Positions 1 through 9,270 are shown, counted from the first letter of the stretch. The stretch is DNA of 64,000 nt from Streptomyces bacillaris (GCF_003268675.1 NZ_CP029378.1:5022001-5086000), one strand, 5' to 3'. The notes: generated by a model from the sequence alone, not told the origin. Program-made: numbers and translations.

Positions 1-471
1 GAGTGGGAGCGGATGGACGACATCTTCCACCGGTACTACGCGGAGCGCCGGGTCGGCTGCGGGCTCACCGCCGGGGCGGAGGAGCTGCTCGCGCAGTGGA
101 AGCTGGCCGGGCACAGCCAGTCGATCCTGAGCATGTACGGGCACGAGCACCTCGTGCCGGTCGTGCGGGGGTACGGGATCGAGTCCCACTTCGTCCGGGT
201 CGACGGGCGGACGGGCCCGTCGGGCGGGAGCAAGGCGCTCCACATGGAGCGGCACTTCGAGGCCCTGGCGCGGGCGGGCGAGATATCCCCGGAGAACGCG
301 GTGGTCATCGGGGACGCGGTGGACGACGCGGTGGCGGCGGCGCACGTGGGGGCGCGGGCGGTGCTGTACACCGGGGGGTCGCACAGCCGGAGCAGCCTGC
401 TGGCGGCGGGGGTGCCGGTGGTGGACAGCCTGGGGGAGGCGGTGGCGTTGGCGGAGACGTTTTCCGCGTAG
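1..471 (+). CDS. HAD-family hydrolase, C-terminal part
   Basis: The reading frame is open from the first base, so the 5' end and the N-terminal nucleophile motif (DxD) lie outside the window. About 157 residues remain. They include the HAD motif II/III region and the acidic motif near VVIGDAVDDAVAAAHVGAR, which binds Mg2+ in this family. The spacing from a substrate-recognition stretch (RVDGRTGPSGGSKALHMERH) to motif IV resembles phosphoglycolate phosphatase-like enzymes. The probable role is hydrolysis of a small phosphate ester in the cytoplasm; the substrate cannot be predicted. The gene stops at a TAG just upstream of a dispersed GC-rich repeat. Confidence 0.8.
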   Translation, partial: EWERMDDIFHRYYAERRVGCGLTAGAEELLAQWKLAGHSQSILSMYGHEHLVPVVRGYGIESHFVRVDGRTGPSGGSKALHMERHFEALARAGEISPENAVVIGDAVDDAVAAAHVGARAVLYTGGSHSRSSLLAAGVPVVDSLGEAVALAETFSA

Positions 472-537
472 CGGGGGCGGTGGGGCGTGCGGGGGCGCGG
501 TGCGTGGTGCGGGTGCGGGGCGCTGCCCCCGGGCCCG

Positions 538-564
538 GTCCTCAAGCGCCGGACGGGCTGGATT
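538..564 (+). repeat. Copy 1 of a dispersed Streptomyces-type intergenic repeat
   Basis: This 27-bp element begins GTCCTCAAGCGCCGGACGGG and ends CTGGATT. It recurs with few changes at 6705-6727 and 6734-6760. A short GC hairpin (GGGGC-GCT-GCCCC, near 517-529) sits just before it, and decayed copies of the GGACGGGCTGG core continue to about 620. It lies between the convergent ends of the HAD and PfpI genes. Confidence 0.75.
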
Positions 565-658
565 CGGCCGGACGGGTCGGACGTGGGCGGACGGGCTGGA
601 TGTGGGCCGGACGGGCTGGGGTAGCTGCCGTGAGCGGGTGTGGCTGGATGTGGTCGGG

Positions 659-1225
659 TCAGCTGGATCGGCTGGTTGTGCGCAGCACCTTCAGGAACTC
701 TCGCATCCACGCCGGGTGGTCCGGCCAGGCCCTGGAGGAGATCAGGGGGCCGTCCACCACCGCCTCCGTGTCCTGGAACTCCGCGCCCGCGCTCTGCATG
801 TCCGGTTCCAGCGCGGGGTACGCCGTGACGCGGCGGCCGCTGAGGTTGCCGGTGGCGGCGGTGATCAGGGGGCCGTGGCAGATCTGGGCGACCGGGCGGT
901 CCGCCGAGAAGAAGGCTCCGATGATCTTGCGCAGCTCGGCGTTGTTGCGGAGGTACTCCGGGGCCCGGCCGCCGGGGATCACCAGGGCGATGTAGGCCCC
1001 GGGGTCCACCTCGGAGAAGGCCAGGTCGGCGGGGAGGGTGTAGCCGGGCTTCTCCGTGTACGTGTCGTAGCCGGGCTCGAAGTCGTGGACCACGAAGCGG
1101 AGCGTCTTGCGTTCGGGGGCCGCGATGTCGACCTCGTACCCCTCCTCCAGCAGCCGCTGGTAGGGATAGAGCACTTCGAGGGACTCGGCGGCGTCGCCGG
1201 TGACGATGAGGATCTTCTCGGGCAT
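659..1225 (-). CDS. DJ-1/PfpI family protein
   Basis: This 188-residue protein has the class I glutamine amidotransferase-like fold of the DJ-1/PfpI family. The nucleophile elbow is AQICHGPL with Cys116, and the preceding glycine turn is LVIPGGRAPEYLR. Members act as deglycases, chaperones or small proteases, so the function here is open. The start is an ATG at 1225 preceded by an AG-rich ribosome binding site on the minus strand. It is transcribed away from the glutamate dehydrogenase gene and ends against the HAD gene. Confidence 0.85.
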   Translation of the reverse strand: MPEKILIVTGDAAESLEVLYPYQRLLEEGYEVDIAAPERKTLRFVVHDFEPGYDTYTEKPGYTLPADLAFSEVDPGAYIALVIPGGRAPEYLRNNAELRKIIGAFFSADRPVAQICHGPLITAATGNLSGRRVTAYPALEPDMQSAGAEFQDTEAVVDGPLISSRAWPDHPAWMREFLKVLRTTSRSS

Positions 1226-1639
1226 GGCGCGCTCCTCGGGGTTCTCGGGACCTGCTCGCGTCCCCCGCTATCAGGTTGCCCCCGTTCCGTACATTCGCCA
1301 AGGCGATGCACCGCACTGTCCGAAGTGTCAAAGTTCGATGTCTTCTTTTGTACACATGCGGCTCATGACGGGGTGGGGTGAAGGGGCGATAGCCTGGTGC
1401 CGTGATCAGCGCGATACGCCTCGGGGGCAGCGAAGCCCCCGGCCGCCGCCCGGAGTGCCACCGCACCCGGGCGATCCGCGATCTTCCGACCCCGGACCGG
1501 CCGCCACGAACGGCCCCTACGGTCCCGGGTGACTCTCGAAGCGGCATAGCGTCGACCCCGACCGGACACCCCGTGTCGCGGCGGTACGTCGCTTTTCTCA
1601 CCTACGTCACGCAACGGCGCGCGACAGGAGCCAGAGGAC
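1226..1639. other. 414-bp divergent intergenic region
   Basis: It separates the PfpI gene (left, minus strand) from the glutamate dehydrogenase gene (right, plus strand) and must hold both promoters. The visible structure is a GC hairpin with 7-bp arms CGGGGGC/GCCCCCG around 1422-1441. No convincing ORF or -35/-10 pair could be fixed. Confidence 0.5.
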
Positions 1640-4600
1640 ATGCAGACCAAGCTGGACGAAGCCAAGGCCGAGCTGCTCGCACGGGCTGCCCAGGTAGCTG
1701 ACAACGCCTCGGGCGGTGGTGTCGGTGGCCCGGGCGGTACCCCCCGGGTGCGGGTCGCCGCCGCCGGGGCCGACGAGGACGCCCGTCCGGGTCAGGACGC
1801 GGCGCTCGCCTACCTTCAGCGCTACTACCTGCATACGGCTCCCGAGGACCTCAGCGGCCGGGACCCGGACGACGTCTACGGCGCGGCCGCCTCGCACTAC
1901 CGGCTGGCCGAGAACCGTCCGCAGGGCACCGCCAACGTCCGCGTGCACACGCCGACCGTCGAGGAGAACGGCTGGACCTGCAGCCACTCGATCGTCGAGG
2001 TCGTCACCGACGACATGCCGTTCCTGGTCGACTCCGTCACCAACGAGCTGTCCCGCCAGGGCCGCGGCATCCACGTCGTGATCCACCCGCAGGTCACCGT
2101 CCGCCGCGATGTCACCGGCAAGCTCATCGAGGTCCTCTCCGGCGGCCCCGGCACCCCGAAGGCCTTCAAGGCCGGCCGGAGCACCAAGGCCGAGCTGCCG
2201 CACGACGCGCTCGTCGAGTCCTGGATCCACGTCGAGATCGACCGCGAGACCGACCGCACCGACCTCCAGCAGATCACCACCGACCTGCGCCGCGTCCTGT
2301 CCGACGTACGGGAGGCCGTCGAGGACTGGGGGAAGATGCGCGACGCCGCCCTCCGGATCGCCGACGACCTGCCCGGCGAACCCCTCGACGACCTCGCCGA
2401 CGAGGAGGTCGAGGAGGCCCGCGAGCTGCTGCGCTGGCTCGCCGCCGACCACTTCACCTTCCTCGGCTACCGCGAGTACGAGCTGAAGGACAGCGACGCG
2501 CTGGCCGCCGTCCCCGGCACCGGCCTCGGCATCCTCCGCTCCGACCCGCAGCACAGCGTGGACGAGGACCACCCGGTCAGCCCGTCCTTCGACCGGCTCC
2601 CCGCCGACGCCCGCGCCAAGGCCCGCGAGCACAAGCTCCTGGTCCTGACGAAGGCCAACAGCCGGGCCACCGTGCACCGCCCCAGCTACCTCGACTACGT
2701 CGGCGTGAAGAAGTTCGACGCCAAGGGCAACGTCATCGGTGAGCGCCGCTTCCTCGGCCTCTTCTCCTCCGCCGCCTACACCGAGTCCGTGCGCCGGGTG
2801 CCCGTCATCCGCCGCAAGGTCGCCGAAGTGGTGGAGGGCGCCGGCTTCTCGTACAACAGCCACGACGGCCGCGACCTGCTCCAGATCCTGGAGACCTACC
2901 CGCGCGACGAGCTGTTCCAGACCCCCGTCGACCAGCTCCGTGCCGTCGTCACCTCCGTGCTCTACCTCCAGGAGCGCCGACGGCTCCGGCTCTACCTGCG
3001 CCAGGACGAGTACGGGCGCTACTACTCCGCGATCGTCTACCTCCCGCGCGACCGGTACACCACCGGTGTACGCCTGCGGCTGATCGACATCCTGAAGGAG
3101 GAGCTGGGCGGCACCAGCGTCGACTTCACCGCCTGGAACACCGAATCGATCCTCTCCCGGCTGCACTTCGTCATCCGGGTCCCCCCGGGCACCGAGCTGC
3201 CGCACCTCACGGACGCCGACGCCGACCGCATCGAGGCCCGCCTCGTCGAGGCCGCCCGCTCCTGGGCCGACGGCTTCGGAGAGGCCCTCAACGCCGAGCT
3301 GGGCGAGGAACGCGCCGCCGAACTCCAGCGCCTGTACGGCCACTCCTTCCCCGAGGGTTACAAGGCCGACCACTCGCCGCGCGCCGCCGTGGCCGACCTG
3401 GTCCACCTGGAGACCCTCAAGGAGGGCCACAAGGACTTCGCCCTCAGCCTGTACGAGCCGGTCGGCGCGGGCCCCGGCGAGCGCCGCTTCAAGATCTACC
3501 GGACCGGCGAGCAGGTCTCCCTCTCCGCGGTCCTCCCGGCCCTCCAGCAGCTCGGCGTCGAGGTCGTCGACGAGCGCCCGTACGAGCTGCGCTGCGCCGA
3601 CCGCACGCACGCCTGGATCTACGACTTCGGGCTGCGCATGCCGCAGACCGGCGGCAACGGCGGCCACCTCGCCGACGACGCCCGCGACCGCTTCCAGGAG
3701 GCGTTCGCCGCCGTCTGGAAGGGCGAGGCGGAGAACGACGGCTTCAACGCGCTGGTGCTGGGCGCCGGGCTGAACTGGCGCCAGGCCATGGTGCTGCGCG
3801 CCTACGCGAAGTACCTGCGGCAGGCCGGTTCGACCTTCAGCCAGGACTACATGGAGTCCACGCTCCGCAACAACGTCCACACCACCCGGCTGCTCGTCTC
3901 GCTCTTCGAGGCCCGGATGTCGCCCGGCCGCCAGCGCGCGGGCACCGAGCTGACCGACGGGCTCCTGGAGGAACTGGACGGAGCTCTGGACCAGGTCGCC
4001 TCGCTCGACGAGGACCGGATCCTGCGCTCCTTCCTCACCGTCATCAAGGCGACCCTGCGCACCAACTTCTTCCAGCACGCGGACGACGGCACGCCGCACG
4101 CGTACGTCTCGATGAAGTTCGACCCGCAGGCCATCCCGGACCTGCCCGCGCCCCGCCCGGCGTACGAGATCTGGGTCTACTCGCCCCGCGTGGAGGGCGT
4201 CCACCTGCGCTTCGGCAAGGTCGCCCGCGGCGGTCTGCGCTGGTCGGACCGGCGGGAGGACTTCCGTACGGAGGTGCTCGGCCTGGTCAAGGCCCAGATG
4301 GTGAAGAACACCGTCATCGTGCCCGTCGGCGCCAAGGGCGGCTTCGTCGCCAAGCAGCTCCCGGACCCGTCCGCGGACCGGGACGCCTGGTTCGCGGAGG
4401 GCATCGCCGCCTACCGCACCTTCATCTCGGCGCTTCTCGACATCACCGACAACATGGTGGCCGGCGAGGTCGTGCCGCCCGCCGACGTCGTTCGCCACGA
4501 CGAGGACGACACCTACCTCGTCGTCGCCGCCGACAAGGGCACCGCGAGCTTCTCCGACATCGCCAACGAGGTCGCCGTCGCGTACGGCTTCTGGCTCGGG

Positions 4601-6637
4601 GACGCGTTCGCCTCCGGTGGTTCGGCCGGCTACGACCACAAGGGCATGGGCATCACCGCCAGGGGCGCCTGGGAGTCCGTCAAGCGGCACTTCCGGGAGC
4701 TGGGCCACGACACCCAGACCCAGGACTTCACCGTCGTCGGCGTCGGGGACATGTCCGGCGACGTGTTCGGCAACGGGATGCTGCTCTCCGAGCACATCCG
4801 CCTGGTCGCCGCCTTCGACCACCGGCACATCTTCATCGACCCGACCCCGGACGCGGCCACCTCGTACGCCGAGCGCCGCCGCCTCTTCGAGCTGCCCCGC
4901 AGCTCCTGGGCCGACTACAACACCGAGCTGCTCTCCGCAGGCGGCGGTATCCACCCGCGCAGCGCCAAGTCGATCCCGCTGAACAACCACGTCCGCGAGG
5001 CGCTCGGCATCGACCCGTCGGTCAGCAAGATGACGCCCGCCGAGCTGATGCAGGCCATCCTCAAGTCCCCCGTCGACCTGCTGTGGAACGGCGGCATCGG
5101 CACGTACATCAAGGCCGTCTCCGAGTCGAACGCCGACGTCGGTGACAAGGCCAACGACGCGATCCGCGTCAACGGCGAGGAGCTGCGGGCCAAGGTCGTC
5201 GGCGAGGGCGGCAACCTGGGCGCCACCCAGCTCGGCCGGATCGAGTTCGCCCGCAGCGGCGGCCGGATCAACACCGACGCGATCGACAACAGCGCCGGGG
5301 TGGACACCTCCGACCACGAGGTGAACATCAAGATCCTGCTCAACGGGCTGGTCCGGGACGGCGACATGACCGTCAAGCAGCGCAACAAGCTGCTGGCCGA
5401 CATGACCGACGAGGTCGGCGCGCTCGTCCTCCGCAACAACTACGCGCAGAACGTCGCCCTCGCCAACGCCTCGGCCCAGGCCCCCTCCCTCCTCCACGCC
5501 CAGCAGCGCTTCATGCGCCGCCTGGAGCGGGACGGGGCGCTCGACCGGGAGCTGGAGTTCCTGCCCGCCGACCGGCACATCCGGGAGCTGCTGAACAACG
5601 ACACCGGGCTCACCCAGCCCGAGCTGGCCGTGCTGCTCGCCTACACCAAGATCACGACGGCGGACGAGCTGATCTCCACCGTCCTCCCCGACGACCCGCA
5701 CCTGCAGAAGCTCGTGCACGCCTACTTCCCGAGCGAGCTGCGCGAGCGGTTCCCCGAGGCGGTCGACGGACACGCGCTGCGCCGCGAGATCATCACGACG
5801 GTGCTGGTCAACGACACGGTGAACACCGCCGGTTCGACCTTCCTGCACCGGCTGCGGGAGGAGACCGGGGCGTCGATCGAGGAGATCGTACGGGCCCAGT
5901 TCACAGCCCGGGAGATCTTCGGTCTCGCCCAGGTGTGGGACGCGGTCGAGGCCCTGGACAACCAGGTCGCCGCCGACGTCCAGACCCGGATCCGGCTGCA
6001 CTCGCGCCGCCTGGTCGAGCGCGGTTCGCGCTGGCTGCTGGGCAACCGGCCGCAGCCCGTCGCCATCGCGGAGACCATCGAAGGGTTCCGGGACGGGGTC
6101 GAGCAGGTCTGGAACGAGCTGCCGAAGCTGCTGCGCGGCGCCGACCTGGACTGGTACCACTCGATCCTGGACGAGCTGACCGCCGCCGGGGTGCCCAGCG
6201 AGCTGGCGGTCCGGGTGGCCGGGTTCTCCTCCGCCTTCCCGGCGCTGGACATCGTCGCCATCGCGGACCGCACGGGCAAGGACCCGCTGGAGGTCGCGGA
6301 GGTCTACTACGACCTGGCGGACCGGCTGCGGATCACCCAGCTCATGGACCGGATCATCGAGCTGCCGCGGGCCGACCGCTGGCAGTCCATGGCCCGCGCC
6401 TCGATCCGCGAGGACCTGTACGCGGCGCACGCGGCGCTCACGGGTGACGTGCTGAGCGTGGGGAACGGCACCTCCACCCCGGAGGAGCGGTTCCGGGCGT
6501 GGGAGGAGAAGAACGCGGCGATCCTGGCGCGGTCGCGCTCGACGCTGGAGGAGATCCAGGGGTCGGACGCGTTCGACCTGGCGAACCTGTCGGTGGCCAT
6601 GCGGACGATGCGGACGTTGCTGCGTACGCACGCGTAG
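1640..6637 (+). CDS. gdh: Large NAD-specific glutamate dehydrogenase (GDH-180 class)
   Basis: The 1665-residue product matches the length of the large (about 180 kDa) NAD-dependent glutamate dehydrogenases first described in Streptomyces. It oxidises L-glutamate to 2-oxoglutarate plus ammonium with NAD+. A long N-terminal region with ACT-like segments precedes the catalytic core. The core contains RGGLRWSDRREDFRTEVLGL at about residue 865, followed by GAKGGF, and the nucleotide-binding GVGDMSGDVFGNGMLL at about 1035. A helical C-terminal region follows. The ATG at 1640 has an AGGAG/AGAGG ribosome site 5-15 bases upstream. It is transcribed alone and ends at a strong hairpin. The role is probably catabolic (use of amino acids); allosteric control through the long terminal domains is typical of the class. 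Confidence 0.95.
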   Translation: MQTKLDEAKAELLARAAQVADNASGGGVGGPGGTPRVRVAAAGADEDARPGQDAALAYLQRYYLHTAPEDLSGRDPDDVYGAAASHYRLAENRPQGTANVRVHTPTVEENGWTCSHSIVEVVTDDMPFLVDSVTNELSRQGRGIHVVIHPQVTVRRDVTGKLIEVLSGGPGTPKAFKAGRSTKAELPHDALVESWIHVEIDRETDRTDLQQITTDLRRVLSDVREAVEDWGKMRDAALRIADDLPGEPLDDLADEEVEEARELLRWLAADHFTFLGYREYELKDSDALAAVPGTGLGILRSDPQHSVDEDHPVSPSFDRLPADARAKAREHKLLVLTKANSRATVHRPSYLDYVGVKKFDAKGNVIGERRFLGLFSSAAYTESVRRVPVIRRKVAEVVEGAGFSYNSHDGRDLLQILETYPRDELFQTPVDQLRAVVTSVLYLQERRRLRLYLRQDEYGRYYSAIVYLPRDRYTTGVRLRLIDILKEELGGTSVDFTAWNTESILSRLHFVIRVPPGTELPHLTDADADRIEARLVEAARSWADGFGEALNAELGEERAAELQRLYGHSFPEGYKADHSPRAAVADLVHLETLKEGHKDFALSLYEPVGAGPGERRFKIYRTGEQVSLSAVLPALQQLGVEVVDERPYELRCADRTHAWIYDFGLRMPQTGGNGGHLADDARDRFQEAFAAVWKGEAENDGFNALVLGAGLNWRQAMVLRAYAKYLRQAGSTFSQDYMESTLRNNVHTTRLLVSLFEARMSPGRQRAGTELTDGLLEELDGALDQVASLDEDRILRSFLTVIKATLRTNFFQHADDGTPHAYVSMKFDPQAIPDLPAPRPAYEIWVYSPRVEGVHLRFGKVARGGLRWSDRREDFRTEVLGLVKAQMVKNTVIVPVGAKGGFVAKQLPDPSADRDAWFAEGIAAYRTFISALLDITDNMVAGEVVPPADVVRHDEDDTYLVVAADKGTASFSDIANEVAVAYGFWLGDAFASGGSAGYDHKGMGITARGAWESVKRHFRELGHDTQTQDFTVVGVGDMSGDVFGNGMLLSEHIRLVAAFDHRHIFIDPTPDAATSYAERRRLFELPRSSWADYNTELLSAGGGIHPRSAKSIPLNNHVREALGIDPSVSKMTPAELMQAILKSPVDLLWNGGIGTYIKAVSESNADVGDKANDAIRVNGEELRAKVVGEGGNLGATQLGRIEFARSGGRINTDAIDNSAGVDTSDHEVNIKILLNGLVRDGDMTVKQRNKLLADMTDEVGALVLRNNYAQNVALANASAQAPSLLHAQQRFMRRLERDGALDRELEFLPADRHIRELLNNDTGLTQPELAVLLAYTKITTADELISTVLPDDPHLQKLVHAYFPSELRERFPEAVDGHALRREIITTVLVNDTVNTAGSTFLHRLREETGASIEEIVRAQFTAREIFGLAQVWDAVEALDNQVAADVQTRIRLHSRRLVERGSRWLLGNRPQPVAIAETIEGFRDGVEQVWNELPKLLRGADLDWYHSILDELTAAGVPSELAVRVAGFSSAFPALDIVAIADRTGKDPLEVAEVYYDLADRLRITQLMDRIIELPRADRWQSMARASIREDLYAAHAALTGDVLSVGNGTSTPEERFRAWEEKNAAILARSRSTLEEIQGSDAFDLANLSVAMRTMRTLLRTHA

Positions 6638-6655
6638 GCGTTGCCGTACGGGGGT

Positions 6656-6691
6656 GAGGGGGCCGGTGCCGTTGGTGGCGCCGGCCCCCTC
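6656..6691 (+). terminator. Terminator hairpin after glutamate dehydrogenase
   Basis: The arms GAGGGGGCCGGTGCC and GGCGCCGGCCCCCTC form a 15-bp stem with one G-U pair and a 6-nt loop, 18 bp after the stop codon. There is no U-run, as is common in Streptomyces. It could also stop transcription of the convergent exporter operon. Confidence 0.8.
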
Positions 6692-6704
6692 GGCGTGAGG
6701 TTCC

Positions 6705-6727
6705 GTCCTCGAACGCCGGACGGGCTG
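6705..6727 (+). repeat. Copy 2 of the dispersed repeat
   Basis: GTCCTCGAACGCCGGACGGG followed by CTG differs from the neighbouring copy by one base. It stands in tandem with copy 3, six bases apart, between two convergent transcription units. Confidence 0.7.
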
Positions 6728-6733
6728 AAAGAT

Positions 6734-6760
6734 GTCCTCAAACGCCGGACGGGCTGGATT
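6734..6760 (+). repeat. Copy 3 of the dispersed repeat
   Basis: GTCCTCAAACGCCGGACGGG plus CTGGATT runs into the stop codon of the ABC exporter ATPase (6759-6761). It is the closest copy to the one at 538-564. Confidence 0.7.
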
Positions 6761-7550
6761 ACTTGGCCTTGGTGAACTTCTCGTACTCCGCCACCACGTC
6801 CTTCGCCGGGCCGTCCATCCGCAGCGTGCCCGCCTCCAGCCACAGGGCCCGGTCGCAGGTCTCGGTGATGGACTTGTTGCTGTGGCTGACCAGGAAGACC
6901 GTGCCCGCCTCGGCGCGCAGCTCCTGGATACGGTCCTTGCTGCGGCGCTGGAACTTCGCGTCGCCCGTGGAGAGCGCCTCGTCGATCAGGAGCACGTCGT
7001 GGCTCTTGGCCGCCGCGATGGAGAAGCGGAGGCGTGCGCCCATGCCGGAGGAGTACGTCCGCATCGGCAGCGTGATGAAGTCGCCCTTCTCATTGATGCC
7101 GGAGAAGTCGACGATGTCGTCGTAGCGTTCGCGGATCTGCTCGCGCGTCATCCCCATCGCCAGCCCGCCCAGCACCACGTTCCGCTCGCCGGTCAGGTCG
7201 CCCATCAGGGCCGCGTTCACCCCGAGCAGCGACGGCTGGCCCTGGGTGTGGACCTTGCCCCGGCTCGGCGGCAGCAGCCCGGCGATGGCCTTGAGCAGGG
7301 TCGACTTGCCCGAGCCGTTGGAGCCGATCAGGCCGATCGCCTCGCCCTTGTACGCGGCGAAGCTGACCCCCTTCACGGCGTGCACCTGGCGTGCGCCGGG
7401 GGTACGGCGGCGCGAGGCGATCCGGCTGAGCGCCGAGGTCGCGCTGCCCCGGCCCGTACGGGCGCCGTTGACCGTGTACGTGATGTGGACGTCGTCCACC
7501 ACGACGGTCGGGATCCTGAGGTCGTCGGGGGAAGGCGTTGCGTCAGCCAC
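6759..7550 (-). CDS. Polysaccharide/teichoic acid export ABC transporter, ATPase (TagH-like)
   Basis: The 263-residue ATPase has Walker A GSNGSGKST, the signature YSSGMGARLRFS and Walker B DVLLIDEALSTGD. The variant signature and the FSGINEKGDF region are typical of ABC-2 exporters of wall polysaccharides (TagH, KpsT, Wzt). No C-terminal carbohydrate-binding domain is present, so the substrate is not tied to a Wzt-type cap. The start overlaps the end of the permease gene by 8 bp, which indicates translational coupling. It works with the permease at the inner face of the membrane. Confidence 0.9.
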   Translation of the reverse strand: MADATPSPDDLRIPTVVVDDVHITYTVNGARTGRGSATSALSRIASRRRTPGARQVHAVKGVSFAAYKGEAIGLIGSNGSGKSTLLKAIAGLLPPSRGKVHTQGQPSLLGVNAALMGDLTGERNVVLGGLAMGMTREQIRERYDDIVDFSGINEKGDFITLPMRTYSSGMGARLRFSIAAAKSHDVLLIDEALSTGDAKFQRRSKDRIQELRAEAGTVFLVSHSNKSITETCDRALWLEAGTLRMDGPAKDVVAEYEKFTKAK

Positions 7551-8481
7551 GTCCGTACGTCTCCTCGGCCTTCCAGAAGTACACGAATCCCGCCACCCCG
7601 CACAGCAGAGCCCACCCCGCCGCGGCCGCCCACGCGTGCGGCGGCAGCTGCCCCGCGCCGTAGCTGTCGATGAGCGCGAACCGCATGAGGTTGATGTAGA
7701 GCGCCGCCGGGTTGTACTCCAGCGCCACCATCACCGCGTGCGGCACCCGGTCGCCCGCCAGCAGCTGCTCCAGGCTCCACATCACCCCGGACGCGTACAT
7801 CCAGGTCCGCAGCACGAACGGCATCAGCTGCGCGATGTCCGGGGTCTTCGCCGTCAGCCGGGCCACCGCCATCGAGACCCCGGTGTTGAACACCGCCTGG
7901 AGCGCGAGGGCCGGGACCGCCAGCAGCCAGGACGGCCGCGGGTACTGCCCGAAGGCCAGCAGGATCAGCGTCAGCGCCCCCAGCGAGAACAGCAGCTGCT
8001 GCAACTGCTGGAGCGCCAGCGCCACCGGCAGCGAGGCCCGGGGGAAGTGCAGGGCCCGCACCAGCCCGATGTTGCCGCTGATCGCCCGGGTGCCCGCGGT
8101 GATCGAGCTGCTGGTGAAGGTCCAGATGAAGACCCCGGTCACCAGGAACGGAACGAAGTCCTCCACCCCGTGCCTGGTGTTCAGCAGGACGCCGAAGATG
8201 AAGTAGTAGACCGCCGCGTTCAGCAGCGGCGTCATGATCTGCCAGATCTGGCCCAGCTTCGCCTGGCTGTACTGGGCCGTCAGCTTGGCCGTCGCGAACG
8301 CCGCGATGAAGTGCCGCCGCCCCCAGAGCTGCCCGATGTACGCGGGCAGTGAGGGCCGGGCGCCGCTCACCTTCAGCCCGTGCCGGGCGGCGAGGGCCGC
8401 CAGCTCACCGGGGGCGTACGTGGGGACGCCCGGCGCGGGGGTGGTCACCGGGGGCGGCGGGGCTGCTGTCTGGCTCACCAC
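7543..8481 (-). CDS. Polysaccharide/teichoic acid export ABC transporter, permease (TagG-like)
   Basis: The 312-residue ABC-2 permease has a Pro-rich N-terminal tail (residues 1-40), an amphipathic segment and six membrane spans. The characteristic stretch is LGQIWQIMTPLLNAAVYYFI. It would move a wall glycopolymer or its precursor across the membrane with the ATPase encoded just downstream. The proposed start is the first of two adjacent GTG codons at 8481; no strong ribosome site is visible. It is divergent from a TetR regulator across a 165-bp spacer that carries an inverted repeat, so the regulator may control it. Confidence 0.88.
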   Translation of the reverse strand: MVSQTAAPPPPVTTPAPGVPTYAPGELAALAARHGLKVSGARPSLPAYIGQLWGRRHFIAAFATAKLTAQYSQAKLGQIWQIMTPLLNAAVYYFIFGVLLNTRHGVEDFVPFLVTGVFIWTFTSSSITAGTRAISGNIGLVRALHFPRASLPVALALQQLQQLLFSLGALTLILLAFGQYPRPSWLLAVPALALQAVFNTGVSMAVARLTAKTPDIAQLMPFVLRTWMYASGVMWSLEQLLAGDRVPHAVMVALEYNPAALYINLMRFALIDSYGAGQLPPHAWAAAAGWALLCGVAGFVYFWKAEETYGRG

Positions 8482-8526
8482 GAACGGTCACTTTCGGTGA
8501 AGGGGCAGGAGGAAGGGGAGGGTAGG

Positions 8527-8574
8527 ACGGTACGGTCCCGTGGGGACGCCCTCGTTGGGACGGGACCGTATCGT
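8527..8574. promoter_or_regulatory. Candidate TetR operator between exporter and regulator
   Basis: The arms ACGGTACGGTCCCGT (8527-8541) and ACGGGACCGTATCGT (8560-8574) are inverted repeats matching at 14 of 15 positions around an 18-bp spacer. They lie in the spacer between the permease start (8481) and the tetR start (8647). Two further near-identical words, CGTCGTAACG and CGTCGCAACG, follow near 8572 and 8602. The layout fits an operator for the adjacent TetR protein; this is inference. Confidence 0.5.
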
Positions 8575-8633
8575 CGTAACGCCGAGAGTAGGACGCTTGT
8601 ACGTCGCAACGCAACCGTCCCGTCGTGGCGCAC

Positions 8634-8639
8634 TATCAT
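8634..8639 (+). promoter_or_regulatory. -10 element of a probably leaderless tetR transcript
   Basis: TATCAT ends 7 bp before the ATG at 8647, which places the transcription start at the start codon. No Shine-Dalgarno sequence is present, in keeping with leaderless translation. Confidence 0.45.
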
Positions 8640-8646
8640 TCGGGCC

Positions 8647-9270
8647 ATGACCACCGAACGCGGAACCCGCCGCCGCGCCCCCGCGGGCGCCGCCGTCCTG
8701 CGCGAGGACGTCACCGACGCCATCCGTGCGGCCGTCTTCGAGGAACTGGCCGCGGTGGGGTTCGCCCGGATGTCCATCGAGGGCATCGCGCGGCGCGCGG
8801 GCGTCGGCAAGACCGCCGTCTACCGCCGCTGGAAGTCCAAGCTCGCCCTTGTCCTCGACCTGGTCGCGGCCGTCGCCGCGCAGGGCATGCCCGCCCCGGC
8901 CACCGGTTCGCTGTACGGGGACGTCCGCGCCGTCCTCGAACTCGCCGCCTACGCCCTGCGCCACCCGGTCGCCTCGCAGGTCATCCCGGACCTGCTGGTG
9001 GAGGCCGCCCGCAATCCGGAGATCTCCGAGGCGATCAAGGCCGCCCTCCTCGACCAGCAGCAGGGCGTCGCCGCCGTGGTGGTGCGGGAGGCGGTGGCCC
9101 GGGGCGAGCTGCCGGAGGGGAGCGATCCGGACCGGGCCCTCGACCTGATCGTCGGGCCGCTCTACTGGCGGCTCGTCGTGGTCCGGGGCGAGCTGCCGAA
9201 GGGGTACCTGGACGATCTGGCCGCCTCGGCGGTGGCCGCGCTGCGGAGCGGTGACGTGGGCGGAGGGTGA
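8647..9270 (+). CDS. TetR family transcriptional regulator
   Basis: The 207-residue protein has an N-terminal helix-turn-helix (SIEGIARRAGVGKTAVYRRW, about residues 39-58) and a helical ligand-binding domain ending in a TetR C-terminal segment (DLIVGPLYWRLVVVRGELP). The ATG at 8647 was chosen because a -10 box lies 7 bp upstream; in-frame codons further upstream give a non-protein-like N-terminus. It is divergent from the polysaccharide exporter, which is its likely target. The ligand is unknown. Confidence 0.88.
   Translation: MTTERGTRRRAPAGAAVLREDVTDAIRAAVFEELAAVGFARMSIEGIARRAGVGKTAVYRRWKSKLALVLDLVAAVAAQGMPAPATGSLYGDVRAVLELAAYALRHPVASQVIPDLLVEAARNPEISEAIKAALLDQQQGVAAVVVREAVARGELPEGSDPDRALDLIVGPLYWRLVVVRGELPKGYLDDLAASAVAALRSGDVGGG

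Noticed and set aside
1607..6631. Long minus-strand frame opposite glutamate dehydrogenase
   Set aside because: A typical mirror frame of a high-G+C gene, with Val/Asp/Gly-rich translation and no motif.
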